The position numbers and the translations under genes were made by a program. Positions 56,364 through 64,000 of a DNA stretch of 64,000 bases are shown in pieces. The stretch is from Blattamonas nauphoetae (lineage: Eukaryota; Preaxostyla; Oxymonadida), in the NCBI GenBank assembly GCA_033064195.1, contig JARBJD010000157.1, positions 1-64,000 on the forward strand, read 5' to 3'. The notes beneath the pieces were generated by a model. That model made no database searches, was not told the DNA's origin, and was given only the letters and a program-made list of their open reading frames with translations. Position 1 is the stretch's first letter, and the number at the start of each line of letters is the position of its first letter.

Positions 56364-56755
56364 CGTAGAACACGGGTAAGTATAGAGACAGATCTGATTT
56401 TGTATACACACAGATCTGTCCGTTGGTATAGGCACAGATCTGCGGTATACACACAGATCTGACCTTTTTGTCTCTATTTTGGCTTATAATGTGTCTTATA
56501 TGAATGAAAAAGACGAAGAATAGATGTAAAAGGATAAAAAGAAGAGTTTCAAGGTAAAATGAGAGCGATTGATGAGGCAGTCACGACAACTGTTTCAAAG
56601 GGTCGATCGCGTTCACGGTAGAAAGATTGGTTTCCCCGCAATATCTTCCGAAAGAATACAGGGAAAATGGTTCATGTTTCGAGCAAGCCTCTTTGTGAGT
56701 TTGGTTGACTCAGTTTCGAAGATCTTTTCGACGATATTTTGGATCACGATCTGGT

Positions 56756-57855
56756 TCAATTCTGGCTCCTCTTCAAGGGCTGTGCCTTGCTTTGTTTGCT
56801 CATACGGGTGATTTGTTGGATCTTACAGTGGCAGAAAGACTGTGATTGCAGATACATGGCATCTAGCTTGTCGGCAACTTTGTTGATCTCGCGTGTCTCT
56901 TCTTTCACTTCTGCTTTGATATTTTTCTTTTGCATCGCCTCCATTCGGTGCTCCAACTCTTCTAATGTCTCTGTGCCCTCAGTCAACACAGTGTTTGATG
57001 CTCGGTCGCCGATGGCTGCTTGTTGTTCACAACACCTTCTTCGCTCGCGCCGATGATGTGAAGAGCGAGAGAGGATTCGCATCGATGATGGACAAAGTCT
57101 TCCGGTGCAGTGTTGATCCCTCCCCAGACGGTTTCAGATCTTCCTTTCCCTTGCAGTCTGGGCCGAAGGAAGTACCTCCAAACTGATTACCAGGTGGTAT
57201 TGACTCTTTGTATTTGTCTTTCTGAGGAAGAACAAATTGGTAGTCGTGTTTGTGCTTGGTTCGTTGTCGAGGTTCATCAGTGAAGATTCTTCGCCAGATT
57301 TGGAATCAGCAAGTGTGTCCGGTTCGATGTCTTCCTCGACGCCATGTTCTTCCTTGGCCAATATTTTGTCTTCTGTTCATTCCTTTCTTCTCCGCTCTTT
57401 CTCTCGCTTGATCTTTTCGCGCCAGAGCAGGACCGACTCTTTTCTCTTCTTGTTGAGGTATGGATGGCTGAAAGTGTTTGTCATGTATCCTTCGAGAACT
57501 TGGAGTAGGATGGCAGCTTCTTGGTTCATCTTCTTCCCAATTTTCAGCTTTCTTTCGATCTTCGCGCTCCTATTGTGTCTCTTCAAATTCAGTGACTTTG
57601 GAATCAAGATCCCGAACTTTCTGAAGAAGAGCAATTAGCTCCTCCTCCTTTTTTGCGAAGAATATCTCTCATTTTATCGTTCCGAACGCCTTCTGTGTTT
57701 TTTTCGTTCTCCAGCTGAGTAAGCGGGACCAGCTGCATATATCCCTTTTCGTTTGTGTTATCGAGTTTCTGTGAGGCTTCGAGCAATTCATTGTGATATT
57801 TCTTTTCAAGTGTCTTGTTGTGGCAGGCTTGGAGCTGTTTCCTCTGTTCGTTCAC
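56756..57855 (-). pseudogene. coiled-coil gene remnant inside the 4.2-kb element
   Basis: Successive minus-strand frames (57,855-57,604; 57,634-57,377; 57,361-57,134; 57,082-56,756) are rich in Lys, Glu and Leu with heptad-like spacing (KTLEKKYHNELLEASQKL; TLEELEHRMEAMQKKNIK). They follow each other in different frames, suggesting one coiled-coil gene with several frameshifts or introns. Source gene not recognised. Confidence 0.4.
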
Positions 57856-57944
57856 GCGCTGTGTGATTTCCTCTTCCGTTTCTTGTGCCTTTTAGTATCC
57901 AACTCAGAGTAGTCTCTTTGTTCTCATTGGGGTTCAAAAAAAGT

Positions 57945-58860
57945 TGATTAGGGGTAGTTCGCTATCCGTCCGAAATTTGCTCCGATCTTGCTTGATACTC
58001 GGACAGCCAGCAGTTTTCGTTGTTGAGTCCGCCCAGCCAAGTCTCTTGTCCATCCACCCATCGTTAACGTCATTTCTAAATGTGATTCCTCAAACTGCCT
58101 CCAAATTCCAACAGATCCTGTCATCGTGAGATTGCAGTTCGAGATCTGATTACCCATTGATTAAGGTCATAAAAAATGACGCAGCACGACTAAGTAGGCA
58201 TCATAATTGCCGACAACGTTCGTTACGGTTGTATATGGTGAGTAGGAACAGATCTGGAGCGTCATGAAGCACTTTTAAGCTTTTGTTCTCACAAAGCTGT
58301 TCAGAAGAAGAGGAAGAATTGAAATTCGGGACATGGAGGAGTTTGATGCATTTGAGAGTGATTTGGCATTTCGAAAAGCGTGTATTTGCTTGGATCGCGA
58401 GTGAAAAGGAAATAATGGACCCATGCGATCGTATCACTCGAATCTTGCTTTATGTCGAAATATCAAACGGGCATCAAGTGAATTCATCACTGTTTCACTC
58501 AATGGCATGTCGCACAAGTCAATAATATCTTCTGTTGCAAGTTTGTTCTCCCTAAATTTCAAGCCGTTCCAGACCTGATTCAAAAAGAAGGTATCGACGA
58601 AATGGACTTTGTTTACAATAGAGAAGCAAAGACTGACATTAGGGATGTATTGTTTTGACGAGGGGGGACAAAATGACCCGGGATATAGATTGCATTAGCA
58701 ATCCAACCATCTCGTCATCCACGGCCTTCCACTCCCCTCGCCCGCTGATGGCTTCCACTCTCCTCGCCCGCAAATGGCCTCAGCCCCCCTCGCCCTCAAT
58801 TGGCCTCAGCTCCCCTCGCTCGAAATTGGCTTCCACTCCCTCGCTCACACGCAATGCACT
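57945..58860. other. no clear gene; weak fragments
   Basis: Short frames on both strands (minus 58,201-58,437, plus 58,283-58,525) of uncertain meaning. From 58,700 the DNA becomes a C/T-rich run of CCCCTCGCCC-like words leading into the minisatellite. Confidence 0.4.
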
Positions 58861-59398
58861 CCCCTCCCCTTCAAACGCAATGCTCTCCCCTCCCCTTCAA
58901 ACGCAATGCTCTCCCTCTCCTTCAAACGCAATGCTCTCCCCTCCCCTTCAAACGCAATGCTCTCCCCTCCCCTTCAAACACAATGCTCTCCCCTCCCCTT
59001 CAAACGCAATGCTCTCCCTCCCTTTAAACGCAATGCTCTCCCCTCCCCTTTAAACGCAATGCTCTCCCCTCCCCTTCAAACGCAATGCTCTCCCCTCCCC
59101 TTTAAACGCAATGCTCTCCCCTCCCCTTCAAACGCAATGCTCTCCCTCCCCTTCAAACGCAATGCTCTCCCCTCCCCTTCAAACGCAATGCTCTCCCCTC
59201 CCCTTCAAACGCAATGCTCTCCCCTCCCCTTCAAACGCAATGCTCTCCCCTCCCCTTCAAACGCAATGCTCTCCCCTCCCCTTCAAACGCAATGCTCTCC
59301 CCTCCCCTTTAAACGCAATGCTCTCCCTCCCCTTCAAACGCAATGCTCTCCCCTCCCCTTTAAACGCAATGCTCTCCCCTCCCCTTCAAACGCAATGC
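58861..59398 (+). repeat. 26-bp minisatellite, about 20 copies
   Basis: The unit CCCCTTCAAACGCAATGCTC plus TCCCCT repeats about 20 times with few changes (TTCAAACG or TTTAAACG, and occasional 25-bp units). Since 26 is not a multiple of three, long frames cross it with a 26-residue protein period; these are by-products of the repeat. Confidence 0.9.
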
Positions 59399-59551
59399 CT
59401 TCCCATCAACTCAAACACTGTTCCATCCAAGCAGTTTCCTCCTCGGAAGGTTCGGATATCCTCAACCAAATCGTCCCCACTCGCCACCCCATCTCATGTT
59501 TTTCAACTGGACCTACGCCTAGTCCTGGAAACACGAATTCATGATGATTGA

Positions 59552-60322
59552 ACTGCCAGAAAGGAAGTCACCAACAAAGCTGCTCTCCCTCTCGCCGATC
59601 TGGTGACAGGAGTTGGAAATATTGCAACTTTTGCAGATTGCGAAAAAGAAATCGCACTCCTCCGAGAATATTCACCTAAAGTTGACATACTACCAGATCT
59701 CAGAATGTTGGAAATCGAAATCAACGGATTCAGAGACATTCCATCCTCACAAGTGGAGGAGGTCAACAATCGTACAACATACTTTGTATAAACGTGCGAA
59801 GAACATCACCGGACTTATTGTGGAGTTCGAGAGCGGTTCAGACATCACTCCACCACCCGTGTCTTGTTTGGGGTGCTACAGCAGGTGAAGAGGTATGATT
59901 TGGTCGACCAGCGGGTTATGTGGCCGATGGAGGAATCAGCACCGATCATAGCGGAGAACGAGCGCCGGACTCAAGCTGGGGAATGGTCAGAGTGGGAAAC
60001 AGCAGAAATCAAGCAAATCACACAAGAAAAAGCAGCAGCGATGGATAATGAGGAGGATAAAGAAGAAGAACAATCTGAAATCCTTGCAGAAGACGACATT
60101 GAAGGTGAACAATATGAAGAAGAACCATCGCCTGCTCCGACCAACCACAGAGCACTCGCATCTCGCCGAAACACCTCCAGCCCCACCAAACACCCTCCCC
60201 AACCTCAGACACTCCCGCAACTCCCTATTTCTCCCCTCTCAACCCCTGTCGCCCTTTCTCCTATCCCCGCCTTCGCCACCACTCCTGCACAACACCGCGT
60301 CATCAACAAAACTATGACATGA
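59552..60322 (+). pseudogene. gene fragments: helical piece and acidic/Pro-rich piece
   Basis: From about 59,560 one frame reads KAALPLADLVTGVGNIATFA, DCEKEIALLREYSPKVDILP and FRDIPSSQVEEVNN. A second frame (59,864-60,322) reads VLQQVKRYDLVDQRVMWPME, then a long Glu-rich stretch and a Pro/Ser-rich end. Both look like pieces of a host-type coding sequence with a frame change between, inside the 4.2-kb element. Family not recognised. Confidence 0.35.
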
Positions 60323-60627
60323 ATCCTCCCTCATATCCGATCGCTGTCATCCCTCACCTCACCTTGTCACACCTGAGATGCGTTTTGAACTTATTGTGGC
60401 TAGATCAGTTCCTCTGGTCCAACTTTTTCGACAGTTGTGGTTTTAAAGGGGGTAGAGGGACATACAATTTGTTTTGTTGATAAATCAGAGAAGAAATGTG
60501 TGAAATAGTCGAAAATTATGAACATATTGACAGATCTGTGTGTATCCGACAGATCTGTGCGTATACCAAATTTAGATCTGTGTGTATACAAAATCAGATC
60601 TGTCTCTATACATACCCGTAGAACACG

Positions 60628-63600
60628 TCAGGCTCGTTCCTCAGATGGGCACGCTTCACAATCACTTTGCCAGTGAGAGCACAGATGGGCTTCGCTTCTT
60701 CTTTTGTCGGTGGGGGAGCAGCAGCGACATCCACTGCCGTGCTGGCCAGTTGAGGTTGCTGAGGGATTGGTTGTGGTGGAGGCCAAGTCTGTGGTTGCTG
60801 ATACGAAGGATGAGTTGTGGGAAGAACCAATGCTTCCAGAGAGCGAGTGGGAACAAATCCTTCCTGATTCGTCACATTCTCTCGAATACGACACCACGGC
60901 TCTGTAAACTCGAGCAGTGTCACGACCTGTCCAGTTCGAAGCGACAGACAGTTCGGGTGTTCAGGCGGAGCAGAATAATCTTCGATGGCTCGCAGTGTCT
61001 GTCTCACGTGCCATTTCGGTGTGTCCACAAATTGTGGAGAATATGCTGGCTGCTGGGTGGAGCTATTTGTGACGGAGGGCACTTGATGCTGGTGATAGTA
61101 TGGCACTGGCTGTTGGGCAGGGGTTGGAAGCAAGGTGTTGGGAGAAAGAAGGGAGGAATTGTGTGGAGGTTGAAGCAAGGTGTCGTGGCTGGGAGTGAGT
61201 GGCTTGTTCAATAGCTCGATGAACGGAGTTGGAACGATTCCTCGCTCTGTCCCATCCAGCCAACACACCACACTCCACCCACCCTCCCTCTCCTCCGACA
61301 CCCACACCTCCTCCCCTTCCCGCACTCCCACTGCCCCTTCATAGCCAGTCGGATCAAAAGTGAATTTGACTCGGAAAGGCTGCAGTTGAGGACAATGGGG
61401 ACGTTGAGGCTGATGATGGATGGGACTGCCGATGGAGCGTGATGGTTTTAATTTGGGTCGAGGTACTTGGGCAGACCTGATTTGAGCTGGCCTGGAGAGA
61501 GTTTGGCTTCCTTGTGATGGACTCACCAGATCTGTACGAGCAAGATGGAGAACCTCGATGTGAGAATGTGGGTCATGTGTGGAGATTCCGAGGCAGAGAG
61601 GAGAAGGGATGTCGGGGAAGATCCCAGGTTGTTCTTCGTCATCCACAAACAGTCGAGCTTCGCGAGTCGACATGTTCACTCGAATCGCTGCTCTCTGTCC
61701 AACTTGATTGCATTTCTTGTTTGTTCCAGCTGGCTTGAATTCTCCTCTTTGCCACATCCCTCCATTGATGAGAATGAAATCACCGCCAATCCCACCAGAA
61801 TAGCTTCCACAACTTTTGAGTGTGGGATTGTCAGGAAGTGGATGTCTGAGGAAACCAAGCACTGAAAATATGAAAAGAGAGAAGAACACACTCACATTCC
61901 AAACTGTATCACTTCCTCTGATTTTGAGTTCCCACTCTCCCTCGTCGATTGGAAGAGTGAATGCTGTTCTCCAACAACTTGTTAAGATTTGTCAAGTTCG
62001 ACAATTTGCACGAGAGTGGATGCATTTAAGGTGTGAACAGTTCTGTCAACCGTTTGGAGAGAGTCTGTTCCAATCCATTCGGTTCTCAGCATCTTTCTCA
62101 TCCGCTCCACCTTCTCTTCAGCTCTCTTCTTCTCTTCCTCCAAAGTTTTCAGTCGGGTGGACATGGAGAGTGCTTGCTGCTTCTCAAGTTCCGTCTTTAG
62201 GCAGTCTGTTCGAACAAGATGAAGAACTTCGATGGGAGCATTTTGGGTGTGTGTTGTGATTCCAAGGCAGAGAGGAGAAGGGATGTTGGGGAAGATCCCA
62301 GGCTGCTCCGAATCGTCCACAAACAGTCGAGCTTCTCGAGTCGACATGTTCACTCGAATCGTTGCTGTCTGCCCAACACGATTGCACTTCTTGTTTGTTC
62401 CTGCTTGCTTGTTTTCTCCTCCTTGCCACATTCCTCCATTGTACAGAAGGAAATCACCACCAATTCCACCGTGATAGGATCCGCACTGTGATTGTGTGGC
62501 ATTTTCAGGAAGAGGATGTCTGAGGAAGCCAAGTACTGAAAAGATAAGAAGTGAGATGAGCACACTTACTCGCGAACTTTCATCTTGTCCACTGATTTTG
62601 AGTTCCCACTCTCCCTCGTCGATCGGAAGAGTGAATGCTGTCCTCCACGGTAAGGTTTTGTCAAGTTTGACAAATTGTGTGAGTGTACCATCATTGATTT
62701 GGTGGGCTGTTCTGTCGAGTGTTTTGAGTGATTCTGTTCCAAGCCACGTGGTTCTCAGCATCATCCTCATCCGCTCCATCTGCTCTGCCATCTTCCTCTT
62801 CTCATTTCGCAATAGCATCACGAGAGTAGATTCTGATGGTGGTTGGCTTCCTTGTGCTGGATTGACGAGATCCAGACGAGCAAGATGAAGTACCTCGATG
62901 GGAGCATTTTGGGAGTGTGTGGAGATTCCGAGGCAGAGGGGAGAAGGGATGTCGGGGAAGATCCCAGGCTGTTCCTCATCATCCACAAACAGACGAGCTT
63001 CTCGAGTCGACATGTTCACTCGAATCGCTGCTGTCTGGCCAACTCGTTCGCATTTCTTGTTTGTTCCAGCTGGCTTGAATTCTCCTCTTTGCCACATCCC
63101 TCCATTGACGAGAATGAAATCACCGCCAATCCCACCAGAATAGCTTCCACAACTTTTGAGTGTGGGATTTTCGTGATGAGGATGTTTGAGGAACCCGAGC
63201 ACTGAGAAGGTGAGAAGAGAGAAAAACCACACTCACATCCCAAAGGGGGTCATTTCCTCTGATTTTGAGTTCCCACTCTCCCTCGTTGATCGGAAAAGTG
63301 AAAGCTGTCCTCCACTTTGCAGTTTCGAGAGTGATGATCTGGGTGAGAGTGGTTGGAGTGAGTTTGTGAACAGTTCTGTCGAGTGTTTGGAGAGATTCTG
63401 TTCCAACCCACACATTCGACATTTTCAGCTCAGAAGGGAGCGGTGAGTGTGGCTGAAGTTGTTTTGACTCGAGAATCGCCACCCGCGTCGAGAGTTCTTT
63501 CTGTTCAGCATCTCTCAGTTTCCACACACCGTCCGCTGTGTTCACGATGCATCGGAACGCCTTTCCGAGACATAGCTGACGACAGGTGACTCGAGTCTCG

Positions 63601-63933
63601 GGACACTGATCAAAAAAGAACATGTTGAGAGAAGATGAAGGCAGACGGGGTCCATCATTCGCATCAGCAACGCACGCACTTCCTCTCCACACGTGATATT
63701 GATCGAAGTTGCTTTGAACGTCGTTATTGTCCGAATGAGCAGTGCGGGATTCTTGCTCGTGAACGGCGGCTCTCCAAACAGCAGCCAATACAGCACAACT
63801 CCCAACGCCCACACATCCGCTTCGCACGTCGCTGCTCCTGTTTCGGACTCCATCCTCTCCGGCGACACGTACAGCTGCGACATCGCCGAACTCGTCGCTG
63901 TCACATCTTCGGATTCCGCTGCCCCAAAATCGC
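60628..63933 (-). CDS. protein kinase with three SPRY-like units, two SH3 domains and U-box-like end (5' part outside window)
   Basis: The gene enters from beyond 64,000. First exon seen starts at a CAAAG acceptor with GDFG (activation loop), then SQLYVSPERM (APE-like) and ADVWALGVVLYWLLFGEPPF; the HRD loop lies outside. A 41-bp intron (63,606-63,646) joins MRMMDP to CPETRVTCRQLC. Three SPRY-like units follow, each WRTAFT..P-I-x-EGEWEL.., GGIGGDF.., REARLFVDD.., IPSPLCLGI, and each with a short intron at the same place: 63,202-63,236, 62,536-62,569 and 61,862-61,895. Then two SH3 domains (FRVKFTFDPTGYEGAVGV; QTLRAIEDYSAPPEHPN) and CALTGKVIVKRAHL. Between units 2 and 3 (near 61,980) the frame shifts and a TAA appears, and the last codons are cut off by the 4.2-kb element. 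This copy is probably disabled. Signalling role is inferred. Confidence 0.65.
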
Positions 63934-64000
63934 CTTTGATGAAGAAGTGAAGACCAGAAAAGAGTGAGGCAGAGGGACGGATGAAAGAGAGAAGAAAGAA

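Larger units (their letters stand above)
56375..60616. mobile_element. 4.2-kb TIR element with 11-bp duplication and cargo
   Basis: The direct repeat CGTAGAACACG lies at 56,364-56,374 and 60,617-60,627 within the U-box-like codons of the minus-strand gene. The ends are inverted repeats of about 43 bp differing at one base (GGTAAGTATAGAG and GGTATGTATAGAG), continuing as tandem copies of a GTATACACACAGATCTG word. Duplications of 9-11 bp are typical of MULE elements, so it may be a Pack-MULE, but no MULE transposase is inside. The cargo includes a coiled-coil gene remnant, a 26-bp minisatellite and an acidic/Pro-rich frame. Confidence 0.75.

Noticed and set aside
58774-59544. 256-residue frame rich in NALPSPSNAMLS-type repeats as a protein gene
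   Set aside because: It is a by-product of the 26-bp minisatellite, which keeps all three frames open; no unique coding sequence surrounds it.
1-64000. Non-standard genetic code with TAA/TAG read as Gln, as in some oxymonads
   Set aside because: Clear gene ends use TAA, TAG and TGA, and the long frames contain none of them internally.

Overview
This is eukaryotic DNA. Genes are broken by very short GT-AG introns (34-50 bp where I could place them), all three standard stop codons end reading frames, and the recognisable genes are eukaryotic: a chorein/VPS13-ATG2-like protein, a SAPS-like phosphatase regulator, a secreted alpha-amylase, and a kinase fused to SPRY-like, SH3 and U-box-like modules. 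That mix suggests a metamonad protist, most likely an oxymonad of the Blattamonas kind. The organism call is inference from recalled protein style, not a database result.

Layout. 1-4.2 kb is a block of Polinton/Maverick-type genes: two related capsid-like proteins, an unknown, and a fibre-like protein with an S74 chaperone end. 4.2-26.4 kb is a graveyard of mobile elements. It holds two near-identical 1.1-kb Polinton ends pointing at each other (10,418-11,529 and 15,570-16,683), with a pogo-like remnant between them that is itself split by a Tc1/IS630-type element with a TA duplication. It also holds Merlin/ISXO2 fragments, a MULE fragment, a DIRS-like fossil, small TIR elements, and a hAT-like element (23,397-25,630) carrying pieces of a Kelch gene.

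26.5-38.6 kb is a host gene island: coiled-coil/SPRY-like gene, giant lipid-transfer-like gene, SAPS-like gene, alpha-amylase, and a lone SPRY fragment. 38,928-47,092 is a pogo/Tigger element whose transposase gene is split by a 6.5-kb element (39,251-45,778). That element has about 490-500-bp inverted ends, each holding a tRNA-like Pol III unit, a 14-bp target duplication, and an intron-containing gene for a dual-specificity phosphatase whose catalytic Cys is Ser.

47.1-51.4 kb holds small host genes. 51.5-64.0 kb holds two convergent modular genes with related C-termini (SH3, SH3, U-box-like). The plus-strand one has RRM-like/SH3-like repeats, a 0.64-kb TIR insertion and a 1-bp deletion. The minus-strand one (kinase, three SPRY-like units, SH3s) has its last exon cut off by a 4.2-kb element (56,375-60,616) with an 11-bp duplication and splice-donor-like ends.

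Main result: three different TIR elements in one window (8-, 11- and 14-bp duplications) each enclose kilobases of non-transposase, gene-like DNA and no transposase I can recognise. The 14-bp/tRNA-TIR element fits no transposon family I know and is the best candidate for an undescribed system.
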